Shown: positions 1-12,299, counted from the first letter of the stretch. The stretch: 64,000 nucleotides of DNA from Larix kaempferi (GCA_027924585.1 BSBM01000592.1:5438001-5502000); one strand, 5' to 3'. Numbers and translations: made by a program. The notes: generated from the letters alone by a model not told the origin.

Positions 1-635
1 AAATTCAGATATAAAAACAATTATTGAGATATAGAAATAACTATTGCACTTAGAGAATGAAAAGCAATGTTGACCATAACAATTCCACAAAATCCATCAA
101 ACCCAAATACTTTAGGCTCTACAACAAAAACTGGGAAATTCCTAAAAATATCAGAACAAAGATCAAATGAAAACCATGTTACCTTTACGACTAAACACAA
201 GCTGCTATCAGGCCCATCCAGGAACCGAAGACAAGACATCGAGATAGTACTTTAACGTCCCCTGGGATCGCGAGTTCGAATCACACTAGTGCTAGGAATT
301 TCTGCAAAGTAAGCTTTATCAACTGATCATTTTTAACTGTCACAATATTGAGCGATCAATTTGCGCCTCTAAGCATTTTCTCAACGCCTGGGTTGCTATT
401 TAACCGCTAAACTGAAATTCGGGCATCCTCCATATATTTACATAAGTGGACTCAATCACGAGGTATCTTTGCATGCATGCACCTCCGTATATTCACATTT
501 ATATTATTTTGTTCGAGCAGTACACACCGAGTTACCCGTACCCAGTTTTTATGGAATTAAATGCATAAATATAAATAATTTGATAGGTTTAACTATAGAT
601 GCATTACCATCTATCCATGAATCATGGAATTACTT
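1..635. other. AT-rich intergenic stretch, no gene
   Basis: I see no supportable gene here; the two overlapping short frames at 21-255 have no family motif. A GAGTTCGAATCAC string near 273-285 resembles an RNA polymerase III B box and could be a trace of a tRNA-derived SINE, but no A box or tail is clear. Confidence 0.5.
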
Positions 636-860
636 TCAGTTTTTATAGTCTACTTTTTTTGGATCTGGAGGAAACACAGTTCTTAATTGTTAATCTCATT
701 CAAATTGTACATCCATTTTAAGTTTTATACTCTATTTTTTTCGGGATCAGGAGGAAACACATGTACATCCATTTTAAGTTTTTATACTTTACTTTTTTGG
801 GGATCCGAAGGAAACACATATTCTTAATTGTTAATCTCACTCAAACTGTACATCCATTTG
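636..860. repeat. Imperfect tandem repeat, about three copies
   Basis: Three imperfect copies of a block start near 637, 719 and 775. Each contains an AGTTTTTATA stretch, a T-run, GGATC and then GGAGGAAACACA or a close variant (GAAGGAAACACA in the third). The first and third continue into a shared TTCTTAATTGTTAATCTCA block and then the ACATCCATTT string. Copy spacing is uneven, so this is a decayed local duplication, not a satellite. No coding content. Confidence 0.75.
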
Positions 861-1479
861 ATATCTTAAGTCTAAATATAAATCCCAATGATGAAAGGAA
901 GAAAGAAGTTATTAAGTGGACAAATTTAAATTTTTTGTGCTTTATTTTTGGAGGTTTGGTAAATTTTTGCCTTGATACACTAGTTTTTCTAAAATTTTAG
1001 TGGTCTACCTCATCTTAGACCAAAACACCCTTTATAGCAAATTCCATGGGCAAAGTTCCTTTGATTCATGGTATTGAATAGGTAATATAAATCATTAGAT
1101 ATGTGTAAGTGTAGATATACACCCGCATGATGGGAGGAGATATTAACCAGTGAGAATAAGTGAACAATTTAACTTTTTGGTACTTTATCTTTTTTTGGGT
1201 ATGTCTCATTTTTTTAAAATGAATACTTAAATGGACCAAATTCCTTGAAGGCTAATTACATGGTCAAAGATTTTTTTGAGATATTTTTTTTCCATAAAAT
1301 CTATCTAAATTTAAAATTAAAATTGCAATCTCAACATAAAGCATATCCATTTTTAAAAACTTCTCAACCTCCTAAGTGCATAATTAAAATATATTTCTAA
1401 GTTGTAATATGTTTTTAAAAGCATTACTATACTATCACTTGGGGGAGAACTAGGGTTTCTCTCGGTTGTGTTTGAGTCT
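861..1479. other. AT-rich spacer upstream of the LINE
   Basis: Low-complexity AT-rich DNA without a convincing reading frame. The 5' edge of the LINE probably lies near 1440-1490, but no target-site duplication was identified. Confidence 0.5.
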
Positions 1480-1699
1480 ATAGTTTTAGGTATGGTTTCT
1501 CTCCCGAACTATGGTTAGGTGGGTTTGTTGAACATAATAAGAAGGCCTTTTAAGCCTTAGTGACCTCCTTGCAACCTTCCCCCTTTGTGGTGCATTAGCC
1601 TACCAAAATTTTCAAGTTAGCTTATGTTCTGGAGGTTGACATTTCCTCTTCAGCTACCAAGTATAACACTTTGGCTCTCTTTGATTTTGGTCTGGTTGG

Positions 1700-2285
1700 A
1701 CAATTTAGGGGGCTATGGCCTTCCCCAAGATCAATGAAAATTTGGTTGAACAAAAATTGGAGGCCACTGTTGGCAAGAGACTTGTAGCACAACTTATATG
1801 GAAGAGGATACTATATATTTCTATTTGAAAAGGAGGTGCAATACCTTATCTTGAGAAGTGGTCCTTATTTTATGGGGCCAAAGGGAACGTGCTTAAACCA
1901 ATGGAGTTTAGATTTTGATCAAGAGAAAGATGTTCCCTCTGTTGTTCTAGTTTGGGTGAAGCTTCCATATCTCCCTCTCCATTGTTGGATCGATGAAGAC
2001 CTTGTAGTTGTTAGGAACTCGTTAGGGTGCTACACTGATAAATCAAAGCCAAAACCCCTAATGTTGATTGTGCTTGTAGCTGTATTGAGGTATATTTGGA
2101 GAAAGGGTTGCTTGAAGCAATCATGCTCACAACGGATGGATGGACTCATTTGGAGAAACTAGAATATGAACAAATCCACTTCAAACGAGAGGGCTCCCAT
2201 GAATATGGGCATTTTCCTAGAAATTGCCCCAAGCCCCCCCCCATACCAAGCAACAACGAAACAGAAAAAGGGTGGCAATAGGTAA
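1700..2285 (+). pseudogene. LINE ORF1 remnant (DUF4283-like nucleic-acid binding)
   Basis: The clearest part is at 1836-2045, where residues such as LRSGPYFMGPK, LVWVKLPYLPLHCW and the spacing between them match the DUF4283 domain that opens ORF1 of plant L1-type LINEs. About 40 codons later, near 2200-2230, a GH-FPRNCPK string is a worn CCHC zinc knuckle. ORF1 proteins bind element RNA in the ribonucleoprotein particle. The frame changes at least twice, so the protein is not made as such. Confidence 0.7.
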
Positions 2286-2857
2286 AGAAAGGGGGGAAAC
2301 CCTGCGGGGAGAATGGACAAAAAGCGTCGGTAGATCCCACTGGCCCTTTGGTTGTGATTGAAAGCATTCCCTCTTCCTCGAATCAATTTTAGGTTCTATT
2401 TCAAGAGGGTGATGAAGCTCCAAAGAAGGAATTGCCGGTGGGAAATGGACTAGATATGGATTTAAATCATAATACTCTCTCTAATTATTCAATTCTATAA
2501 GAAATTGGAGCATAAGAAAGTTATATTCCTTCGTTTCCCTTGGAAGTGATTTGAGAAATCTTGGGAATGCAAAGTAAGGGCTTAGTCATGTCTAATGGAA
2601 TCCTAACTAGAAATAAGGCATAACAGACTCAAGGGGAAACTATGGAAGAGATAGAGGAGGATAGACCTCCACAAAAAAAAACATGGAAGGAAATCGGCTG
2701 AAGAGAGATGTGATGAAGTAGTAGCTAAAGGAAAAGGCGCTAGGAAGATAGGCATCGATTGAGAAATCCTAGAAATTAACTCCTGTGACAAGCCCCTCCA
2801 AAGACCAACAAAATGATGAAATGGGAGAAAGACCTATCTCCAAAAGGTAAGTAATGA

Positions 2858-3560
2858 AATTGATCTCCTAGAATTGTAGAGGTATGGGAGGCAAGCAATA
2901 AATATAAGTAATAAAGGATTTGGTAATAAAAGAAAATCCCTCTCTACTTCTCATCTAGGATACCAAGATGGAAGCAAGTGATTCTTTACATTTTCTAACA
3001 AAAGTTTGGAAGAGGAGTGATGGAAGTGCAGTTAATGCAAGAGGAGCATATGGAGGAATAACCACTCTTTGAACACAAAGCAGTTTAGGAATATAAATCA
3101 AGAAGAATCACACCATTGGATCATAGTAGAATTAGAAGATGTAGAGACATTGAAGGTCTTAAAAGTTTGCAATGTATATGGACATGTGCTTAATAGGCAT
3201 AAGATGGAATTTGGTAGTCAATGGACTCTTTGTTTGAAAAAGGGATAGGCTAGAATGTTATAATTGCTTTATATTTTAATGGAACTTTCTCTCACAAGGA
3301 GAGGAGAGGGGGGATTCTTGTAAGAGACCCTTTTGGGGACAAACTAGAGGAATTAATATAATATTGGGATATGTGGATGCTCCTAAAAGGGGAGTCTTCA
3401 CCTGGTTGAATCAAAGGATTTTCCCCATATATATTGCAGGCAAGTTAGATAGATTTTTAATTCATAGTTCCTTTCTCTTAAAGGGGTTCAATTTTTGATA
3501 AAAAATAATCCCTTTGGCCACTTCAGATCACATGCCCAGTTCCTTTTCCCTAGAAGTTCT
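2858..3560 (+). pseudogene. LINE endonuclease (exonuclease-endonuclease-phosphatase fold) remnant
   Basis: The typical opening of plant LINE endonucleases is visible at 2858 (LIS-stop-NCRGMGGK, where the stop replaces the usual tryptophan), followed by a worn 'lives in the target leaf' box and near 3380-3450 a VFTWLNQR then KLDRFLI pair. SDHMP at about 3523 matches the conserved SDH catalytic box. In an active LINE this domain nicks the target strand to prime reverse transcription. Several stops and frame changes make it non-functional. Confidence 0.7.
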
Positions 3561-4149
3561 GAAAAATGAGGGCCCATCCCCTTCCGGTTTAATCCATTAT
3601 GGTTACATGAAGAAGAAGTAACGCATGCCATTCAAGACACATTAAAAATTTATTGTAAAGGATTGCCCTCTTTCATTTGGGAATTTAAGCTTAGGCAGGT
3701 TATATGGGATTTTAAAAAACCATCCAAAATCAAATACCAACCCTAGGGAAAAATCGTATAAAGTTACAAATAGAATTTGAGTAGTCGTAGTTAGAAAGGG
3801 AGAGGCTAGTGATAACCAAGGAGATTCTACAGAAGGAAAATTATTTAAATTTGGCTATCCAAGTTGTAAGCTAACAAGAAGAGGAGGTTTGGCATCTCAA
3901 ATCCAAAATCTTATGGCTAAAAGCAAGGGATAAGAATATCTCATTTTTCCATAAATAAGCCAAAGATAGATTAAACAAGAACATGATCAAGGAAATAAAT
4001 GATTATGAGGGGAGGAATTTGAATGACTTTGCAACTATAAAAGATGAAGTGTATAATCATTTAAAACTGTATATATAGAGGTAGGGAGTTCAAACATCAA
4101 TGCAAAACAGGAAATGTTGCACAACATTCCAAGATTGATTCATGTTGAA

Positions 4150-5865
4150 GAAAATATTTTTTTGGATAGTAAGAGCTCCTATCTCCCATGGGGGTTTTGG
4201 AATCAGAGATCCACAGCTAATGAATGTTTCGCTAGGATAAAAATTGTTGTGGGGGTTTATTACAAGCGAATTGACATGGTGGAAAGAAATTAAGAGGAAG
4301 AAATACATAGGAGGCCCAAGAAATCACTACTTGGAACAATGCAATTGGGAAGGAAATGGAACTGGCATTTGGCACTTATGCAAAGAAAATGGTAAGTTGA
4401 TTCAAGATGGGGTCTATTGGATCCCATCAATGGAAAAATTATCCATCTTTGGGATGATAAAATCCTAGGGAGAACTCCACTAGCATACAAATAAGGTTTT
4501 AGGGATCTTAAGGATTGGATGCTCCACAAAGGTATAAGGACTTTGTATGATATCTTATATTGGGACCAATATGGAAGATGGTGCAATTGGAAGTAACTTA
4601 GTATCCCAAGTAATATTTAGTACCCCTTTGAGGGCTTTCTTTCTTTTCTTCAAGGTGTTTCTCCCATTACTAACTCAACCAAATATACTAGAGGTGGGGA
4701 ATGAATGTAACTTACACGGTTAAGAAAGGTTATGATAGGCTCATCCATTTCTCACCTCTTCCTCTACCCTCTAGAATGTGGCAAAAGATATGGCTCTCTA
4801 ATGGATTGCCTAAAATCAATGCTTTTTGTTGGCTATCATTCATGAGAGAACCCTTATTGTTGATAACTTAAAAAACTAACAAATTGTAGGACCTTCAAGA
4901 TGTATTCTCTGTAAAAAAGAAGAAGAAATAACCAAACACCTATTCTTGGAATGTGATTATGCAAAAGTGGTTCGAGAAGAATCTCTATCAAGGATTGATC
5001 CTGGAATTGTTCTTCCTTCACATTGGAAGGACCTTTTTATTAATTGGAAATATTTTGTCCTGGCCTCTTTGTTTCACAAACCCAGTTCTTAGTGGAATAT
5101 GGATGGTTGTCCCTAAATTCATACGTTGGAAGATATGGACAACAAGGAACAAAGCGATTTTTGAAATGACGGTTATTCCTCCAACCAGAACTACCTTAAG
5201 ATCCATATCACTTCTGCTAGAATCCATGCTATCCCCTAGTGCCTTTGGGATGCATAAAGAACCTTTGATAGTCCAAGAGAGACAATGGGCTGATTATTTT
5301 ATTATTGGGAGTGCCCCTTAGTCCAAAGTATTTTAGTTCAGGTTTGCCAACCTCCCTATTTGGTGTTTGGAATTTAGCTTCAAAATTTCACAACTAGATA
5401 AATTTGCAAAGGTGCCACAAATTCTTCTTTGATAGAGACTCAAAAGGGAATCCTAGGGAAATGGGTACAAGGAGAGTCCTCTTGGAATATGATGTAAAAG
5501 AAGTGTTGACCTTCTCTGGAGGCATCGACAAGGAAACTAATAATCAAGTTGAATTGTATGCATTGTACAGGGGATTGGAGATCATGCATAGTCTTCATAT
5601 CTAAAAAATATTCATCCTAAGTTATTCTCTCTTGGTAATCAAGCAGATAAGGAAGAAAATTGTCAAAGAGGGCACAATTCTATCAACAACCTTTGAGATG
5701 ATCAATTGGAATCTTAACCAGGATCATGAAGGAAATCTCCTACACATAAGAATGTATAATAATTCTCTTGTAAATCAATTAGCCAATGAAGAGACAAATA
5801 TAGATAAGGGTTTTTTCATTCAAAATGAGGGCCAACCTAATCATAGGTGGCTCCCCTAGATGTTA
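4150..5865 (+). pseudogene. LINE post-RT region, zf-RVT domain and RNase H remnant
   Basis: At about 4170-4310 the reading GGFGIRDPQLMNVSLG matches the region immediately after the reverse transcriptase palm in plant LINEs. At 4770-4960 a KINAFCW motif and a CILCKKEEEEITKHLFLECDY stretch form the zf-RVT zinc-binding domain. At 5430-5860 GGIDKETNNQVELYAL, and later LVNQLANE, are worn RNase H motifs, the latter being the 'x-AD-LA' end. The RT itself is missing upstream. Multiple stops and frame shifts. Confidence 0.75.
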
Positions 5866-6429
5866 ATTTATGGAGGTTGGTATATTTCACATTTCACATC
5901 ATAATTTAATGAACAAGAGAATTGGAAGAATGGATTACAACTAGCATTTACTTCCCCATGTGAGCCATTACTTGATTTTCATGGAAAGCGAGGGAGCCAT
6001 ATCGATCCCTCATTCTCTCGGTTCCCTCCTTTGTTTTTTTTTATTCTCGCATGTTGCTTCCTATATGGTTGTTTTGTGATGTCTCTCTTGTGGATTAACT
6101 CTAGTGGGTGATACCAGGAGAAGAGTAAGGTTTGGGATGCCTATATGATGGGATGATTCAAGTTCAAAATTCGAAGACCCAACCTTTCCTTCTTGGGAGG
6201 AGGAAAAAGGTAAGGGAAGACACCTCCTCTGTGTTTTGTTTCCCTACAAGGGAAACACCTCTTAGTATAGGTTTTTAGTGTTACAATATTGGGAAAAATT
6301 GTCCAAAAAAATTCCGCTACAATCTCCATTATTGGTAGCAGAGGTTATAAAGAATATTCAACAAAACTAAAAATTTCTAGGCAGCTAGAGTTTGTAGAGG
6401 ATGTTTTCTTTTCCAGTGCTCTACAATAT
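5866..6429. other. Spacer after the LINE, no gene
   Basis: Contains the likely 3' untranslated tail of the LINE and unassigned DNA. The short frames on either strand show no family motif. Confidence 0.45.
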
Positions 6430-6830
6430 ATAATTTGCACCTATACATGTGTTTCATACCATATGCACCAATACATATAATACAATAATATGCACTTGTG
6501 TGTATTCGGTATTGTCAATGCACTGATGTGTATATTGTAATGTCGGCGCATCGGTGCAAACATTTTTTGATATAGGCCCTGGTGCATATAAAATAAAAAA
6601 GAAACGGTGCATATTTTGTATAATAAGTGCATCAGAGCATATTTTTTATTATACATGAATGGATGCATATAAAATGCATAAAGTGAGACCGTGCACAATT
6701 GATATTAGAAACGCATTGGTGTGTATATCATGTAAAATGGACTGGTGCATATATCATGTAAAGAGCATCGATGCGTATATGTTGTTAAAAAGCATCGGTT
6801 CATATAATATGTAAAAGAGCACTAGTGGCT
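6430..6830. repeat. Decayed minisatellite built on a GCATCGGTGCATAT-like unit
   Basis: A dozen or so variants of a roughly 30-bp unit containing 'gcaYcgRtgcatat' followed by an AT-rich 'atgtaaa' spacer run through this stretch (for example near 6545, 6583, 6605, 6661, 6709, 6741, 6770, 6795). The copies are heavily mutated and unequal in spacing. No gene. Confidence 0.7.
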
Positions 6831-6937
6831 TAAAAAACCTTGTTATATTTAGTTCATGGAAATGTATAAGATGCACCTATTAGTTGAAATAAATAGAATG
6901 TGTATGGTTCAGTGGTGAAATTTTCCACACTGCGGAT

Positions 6938-8247
6938 TGTTAATTTTTTTTTATCTTAATGCATAATTATAGTAGTACTTGAAATCAATGAATAATCAAA
7001 AGCATAATCATTCACATGAGACACAGTATTTACCCTGGGGAAGCGCTCTAGTACTTGAGGGAGAAAACCCCAGCAAAATATTTGTTAGAATATTTATAGA
7101 TAGCAGATAATGTCTTTACAATGAGAAGATTACATCAAGTACCCTTGGTGCATTACCAGAGAGATACCAAGCACCATTGGTGCAATCATAGAGCAAGAGA
7201 GAAGATGGAAGAATAGACGTCATATAATATCCTGCACAAAACCAATTTATTGATTTTGGTCACATGCACAATGAATGTGAATTGCCTTCAAGAGAGAAGA
7301 GATATCGCTCTCACATTGAATTCATCAATCTTGCACAACATATATATATCATACTTCTCATGCTTCAACTTCTATTTTTATCTTTTGACTTCGGGATGAA
7401 CTCGCCCTTCATCTGGATGCTAGGTTACTTAGTTAGGAGGTTAACTCAAGTGTCGTAACTCAAGTGTTGTCTTTTAGTTCAACTTAAGTGTCACCTTTTA
7501 GTTGAACTCAAGTGTTGACATGTAAAACACTTTAGTTAACTAGGTCTTCTTTATTAACACTTAGTTAACTCTTCTAATGGAAGTCCTTCTTGATAACATC
7601 ACTGAAGTGAACAATTCAAATTCTCCTTTAATTAACTGAATTCTTTCTTGTTAACATCACTAAAGTTTAACAATTCGAGTTATCACTTATTTAACTGAAG
7701 TCTTTATCATTACTGAGCAAATCGAGTTCTCTCTTATCTTATCACATCTTATCTTTATCTCTTGCCTTATCTACATGGTCCACATGTACCAACTTTAATG
7801 TATCTAGCATATCAAATATACTAAGGAGATTTTTCCAATGATGTGATCATCTTGTTCTACTATCGTTCCAAGTGGTCCTATGCTAAAGTAATTCACTCTA
7901 GAGGTGGCTAGTCTCTAGAGTAGACTTAATAACTCAACCATGGTTAGTAGTACATCACACACCATTCATGCTTCGACATGCAAAGCATTACCTCAGCACA
8001 TGAGGCACCACCTCAACACATGAGGATTCGTCTTGACAAACTAGAATGTACAACACCATCACTTTGACATACAAAGCACTTACCTCAACACATGAGGCTT
8101 ATTCATTCTTCAGTTCAAATCAAGATTCTTATCTAAGTTTCCTGAGTCCAACTTAGGCTCCTATAAGGCACTAACTCGACACACAAGGCTCAATCTTGAC
8201 ACACAAAATTGACTTGGAGAATGACTCATGATGTTGTAACTTTAACA
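6938..8247 (-). repeat. Element A, left LTR (3' LTR in element sense)
   Basis: A 1,310-bp direct repeat partner of 27005-28328. It shares the 'acacagtatttacc' and 'ctctagtacttgaggg' blocks, runs of AAGTGT-YG-TCTTTTAGTT direct repeats around 7440-7560, and an array of short inverted repeats at 7991-8157. In minus-strand sense U3 lies at the high-coordinate end, so the inverted-repeat array sits near the start of U3. Confidence 0.9.
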
Positions 8248-8265
8248 CCCCCTCTCAGCGAGGGA
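8248..8265 (-). promoter_or_regulatory. Element A polypurine tract
   Basis: The plus strand reads CCCCCTCTC directly beside the LTR end; on the minus strand this is a GAGAGGGGG purine run abutting TGTTAAAG. This is the expected primer for plus-strand DNA synthesis. Confidence 0.8.
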
Positions 8266-9993
8266 GGCATTCTCTGCCATGCCAAGCTTGCTCGGAAGTA
8301 CCTATACTTCGTCAAGAACTGAGGCTTAGTAAGCATATATGTTATCTTCTCACTAGTATCAATGTACTGAGCTCTTATGGCACCTCTCTGGACCATGTCT
8401 CTGATGTAGTGGTATTTCAACTCAATGTGTTTCGATCTGTCATTAAACATAGGGTTTTCTGAGAGCTTAATGCATCTTTGATTGTCAAAGCGAATGACAG
8501 TAGTTTCAAGCTTCTCACTGAACACCCTAGAAAGTAACTTCCTAAGCCACATAGATTCTTTGCAGGCGGTACTAGCTGCAATATACTATGCTTCTGTAGT
8601 ACTCTAGGCTATAGATCACTGCTTGCTGCTAGACCAAGAGATCATAGTTGATTCCAAGGTAAAAAAAAAATCTGGATGTACTCTTTCGGTCCACAACACT
8701 AACACCCCAGTCAGAGTCGATATAACCAAGTAACATCACTCCACCAATGGAAGCATATCTAATTCCATAAGCAATAGTACCTCAAAGGTATCTAAGCACA
8801 TGCTTGGAAGCAACCCAATGTACATGTCTTGGCTCATACATGAACTAACTCAAGATACTCACAGCATAACATATGTCTGGTCTAGTACGTATCAAATACA
8901 TCAAGGAACCAATGAGTTGTCTATATATTGTAGTATCCACTAGATCCTATCTGTAATCTGACTCATGTAGTTTCTTCATATTAGACACAATTGGAGTAGT
9001 CATGAACTTATAGTCCATCATTCTAGATTTGCGCAATACATCAACTGTGTACTTTCCTTGTGAAAGAAAGATCTCATCTTTCCTTTTCCAAACTTATAGA
9101 CCAAGAAAATAGTACATAAGACCTAAGTCTTTCATTTCAAACTCTGAAGTGAGATCCCTCTTGCACCGAGCTATCTGTTGTTCCTCTATAGTAAGTAACA
9201 AGTCATCAACATAGAGAACCAAGATTAGTGGTTGGTTCTTCACAACCTTGAAGTATAGGTTGGGGTTAGCTTTTCTTTTGGAGAAATCCAAGCTCTGAAG
9301 ATAGCTGTCAATCCTTGAATATCAAGCCCTCGGGGCCTGTTTAAGCCCATAGGAGGATTTCTTAATTTTTCATACATGGGACTCCTTTGCATGAACTACA
9401 AACCCCTTAGGTTGTTGTATGTATACTTATTCCTCAACTTCACCATTCAGAAAGGAAATCTTCACATCCATCTGGTGAAGTTTACACCCCAGAATTGAAG
9501 CAAGGGAAATTATAGCTCGAATAGTGGTGTACTTGGCCATAAGAGTGAATGTCTCATCATAATATATCCCTTTCTTTTGTGAGAAACCACGAGCCACAAA
9601 TATTTCTTTATATTTCTCAATACTGCCATCATCTGCATGTTTGATTTTATAAAGCCACTTGGAAGTTACTACAAATTTCCCTTCTAGTTTAGGAACCACT
9701 TCCCACACATCATTTTGCATAATGGATTTGTACTCTTCCACCATGGCATCTTTCCATACCTGCTGCTTAGAAACTTCCTCATAGGTGGTGGGTTCTAAGT
9801 CACTGATGTGACTCATCTGAGCTACATATCCTGAAAATATTCCAGGTCTCCTTCGCTCTCTGAATGTTCCTGGTGGTGCTCCATGTTTTTCTGCCTCTTG
9901 CAGAATGTCTCGACACCATGCAAAGCTCCTTTTAGAAAGAGGTTCATCAAGAGATATTTCTACCAATTCTACTGGCTCTTCAAGATCAATCAT
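8255..9993 (-). pseudogene. Element A copia pol: reverse transcriptase and RNase H remnant
   Basis: Read on the minus strand, 9993-9427 gives the start of the copia RT (WLYKIKHADDGSIEKYKE, then the HQMDVK-FLNGEVEE box). 9291-9094 contains the catalytic LYVDDLLL box and the KDLGLMYYFLGL motif. 8552-8255 contains the RNase H end with FDNQRCIKLSENP and RSKHIELKYHYIRD. Stops and shifts occur between the blocks. The product would copy element RNA into DNA in virus-like particles. The reading frame runs on into the LTR. Confidence 0.85.
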
Positions 9994-10098
9994 ATCTAAG
10001 GATTATTTTGGCTTATCCCTCTCAACATATGAAAGGGGAGAATCAAAAGTTGGATCCTCCATCATGGGAGTCTCATGCTCCTCCATATATGAATCATA

Positions 10099-11004
10099 CT
10101 AAAGTTCTTTAGAGTGCTTGAAGGCATCCTCTTCATGAAATGTTACATCTCTACTGACTTCAATGTGACTTTGTCCTGGAACATAGATTCTATAAGCTTT
10201 GGAGGATTTTCTATATCCAACAAATGTGCCTTTCTTTCCAGATGGATCCATCTTTGTCCTCTTCTCTTTTGGCACATGAATGTAGATAGGACAACCAAAA
10301 ATATTCAAGTGCCCAACATATGTTTTTTCATTAGTGAAAACTTCTTCAGGAGTCTTTTCTCCCAAGGTAGCATGAGGACTTATGTTCTGTATATAAACAA
10401 CAGTGCTAAAGGCTTCTTCCCATAAGGAAGTGGGCAGTTCCTAATCACACATTATAGATTTTGTAGCCTCATATATTGTTCTATTCTTTCTTTCAACAAC
10501 CCCATTCTACCGAGGGTTGTAAGGTATAGTCAACTGTCTTCTTATCCCTGCATCTTGACATAATTCATTAAAGTCATGAGACTCGAACTCTCCTCCATTA
10601 TCAAATCTCAAAGCATGAATGTGCTTTCTAGTCTGATTATCAACCAGTGCTTTAAAATCTTGAAACTTGTTGAACGTTTCACTCTCTTTCTTTAGAAAAT
10701 AGATCCATGACTTGTGAGGGAATTCATGTTGGAAAATCACAAAGTACAAATAACCAATCAAGGATGGTGTAGACATGGGACCACATAGATCTGAATGGAT
10801 CAAGTCCAGGATCCCTTTAGATATTTTAGTACTGTTTGGAAATATTTTCTTGATGTTCTTACCAAGAGAACAACCTCTACAAATAACATCATGCTCAGAT
10901 TGAAATACAAAAATACCTTTTACCATCTTCTGTAAGCCAGGTAGCGCTTTGAAATGAAAATGAACAAGCCTCATATGCCATAGTTCACAAGGACTAGTGG
11001 TTTC
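10099..11004 (-). pseudogene. Element A copia integrase remnant
   Basis: On the minus strand, 11004-10507 carries the end of the gag-pre-integrase zinc-binding region (LWHMRL then CRGCSLGK) and the catalytic core (DLIHSDLCGPM, then LRFDNGGEFES). 10365-10099 carries the GEKTPEEVF and FVGYRKSSKAYRIY motifs typical of the copia integrase C-terminal region. The frame is broken around 10440-10510. Element B is inserted exactly at 11004/11005; the coding sense continues at 19503. Confidence 0.85.
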
Positions 11005-11702
11005 TGTGAAATTTAGTTCACACTAAGATCTGATCAAGAAATTACACTCACTCACAAAAGATCTTACACAACTAGTCAAAGACACAAAAATTACTCACAA
11101 AGATACAATTCTGTATTAACTTCTCATGAATACAATACACCAGCCAACCTTTGGAAAATAATAGGATGTTGTTATATAACATTAAAACAGAGATTCGGAT
11201 GGCTAAATATTCCATTTGGATCATCTCATCATCAAACTTACTAAAAATATGCCCATCCCCACTAGGTGGCAAGTGTGTCTCCCAAGTCACTCCAAAGGCT
11301 CACGAATTTCTAAATTAGTGACCTAAAGGTGATGTATGATGAAAAAAAATGCCAAATCCAAAATTTGGAAAGAAGAAACATCATAGAGGATGTGGGGTGT
11401 AAAAACCAAGTTTCCTAGTTTGACTAGCTTTTGCCCCTAGGGCAAAAAGTAGTAAAAAGCAGCAAAAACTCAGAAATGCACCTTTTCCTTCCATATCTTA
11501 TCCATAATATTTTGGAAATGCACCCAAGTGGTCTAGGTAGCTTGTGGTCCACACTTTGGAAGTCTTGTGGTCCCCCCAATGTTGCCTTGTGGTCCACACA
11601 AGGCAATTTTCTAGTCTATTACATAGGAAATTAACCATAGAAGATTAATTAATGCTCCAATATAATTAAATGACATATATAGGAAGATTTAATATTCCAA
11701 CA
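11005..11702 (-). repeat. Element B, left LTR
   Basis: Direct-repeat partner of 18806-19502, strongly alike by eye throughout. The left edge TGTGAA-ATTTAG-TTCACA is itself an inverted repeat. Confidence 0.92.
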
Positions 11703-11712
11703 CCCCCCCATA
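11703..11712 (-). promoter_or_regulatory. Element B polypurine tract
   Basis: CCCCCCCATA directly follows the LTR on the plus strand; on the minus strand this is TATGGGGGGG abutting the 3' LTR. Confidence 0.75.
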
Positions 11713-11890
11713 AATCTGAATTTATGGTCTAAATATCAGAAAATAGAAATACTAAGGGCCCAGTAACAAGACTTGGTCACCTTGTACAAGATTGTCGGTC
11801 CACAAAACAAGGATAAAAGGAAAACCTCATGGGAAAAACCTTCCCTAAAAAAATGGCCATATCAAAATTGAAAGATTGCTGATCAATCCT

Positions 11891-11987
11891 TCACTGCACC
11901 ACATGTTTAGCTGTCCCAAGCAGTGATCTAAGATAGCTGAAAGTCTTCTGAGTAAAAGCTTTGGTGAAGATGTATGCAGTTTGCTCA
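11891..11987 (-). pseudogene. Element B RNase H, C-terminal tail separated by element C
   Basis: The minus strand reads QTAYIFTKAFTQKTFSYLRS and then a stop at 11891. This is the universal end of copia RNase H (normally x-AD-IFTK-). It joins in sense to CPTGEL at 14705 once element C and one copy of its target duplication are disregarded, which proves that C inserted into a then-continuous pol gene. Confidence 0.85.
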
Positions 11988-12211
11988 TGCTATGAATATT
12001 ATATGTATGTTAATTAAAGTTATTAATTATTAAGTGAAAGGGTGTAACCCTTCACTATACATGCTCAAGCCTATAAAAGCGAGCCTCATTATAAATTATT
12101 AATCATCCATTATCGAATATATTATCTATTTTACTCCATATTTATGGCTTATCGTATATACCAGATCTTCTGGTAAAGTTATTTGTGTGAAGCAAATAAT
12201 TATTTGCGGCA
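11988..12211 (+). repeat. Element C, 5' LTR
   Basis: 224 bp, starting TGCTATGAATATTATATG and ending TTTGCGGCA. A TATAAAAGC box near 12072 is a good core promoter and is present in both copies. Confidence 0.92.
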
Positions 12212-12213
12212 TT

Positions 12214-12225
12214 TGGTATCAGAGC
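12214..12225 (+). promoter_or_regulatory. Element C primer-binding site (initiator Met tRNA)
   Basis: TGGTATCAGAGC, two bases after the LTR, is the standard complement of the 3' end of plant initiator Met tRNA. Confidence 0.85.
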
Positions 12226-12299
12226 CCCTTCCTCGGGCATCCGATTCTGGTTTTTAACCATCCAAGTAGAGTTTCTCTACATCATTGGTCTTTGACCAA

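Larger units (their letters stand above)
1480..5865 (+). mobile_element. Decayed LINE (non-LTR retrotransposon), reverse transcriptase deleted
   Basis: Order of remnants on the plus strand: ORF1 with a DUF4283-like domain and degenerate zinc knuckle (about 1700-2285), apurinic-type endonuclease (about 2858-3560), the linker before the reverse transcriptase (about 3650-4075), then directly the post-RT region with the zf-RVT domain (about 4150-5060) and a plant-type RNase H (about 5404-5860). The RT core with its YADD box is absent, so an internal deletion joins linker to thumb near 4080-4150. All frames carry stops and shifts. I found neither a poly(A) tail nor a duplicated target, so the ends are approximate. 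Confidence 0.8.

Noticed and set aside
12214-12225. tRNA gene suggested by TGGTATCAGAGC
   Set aside because: It is only the complement of the tRNA 3' end, i.e. a primer-binding site; the same string occurs beside the other LTRs.
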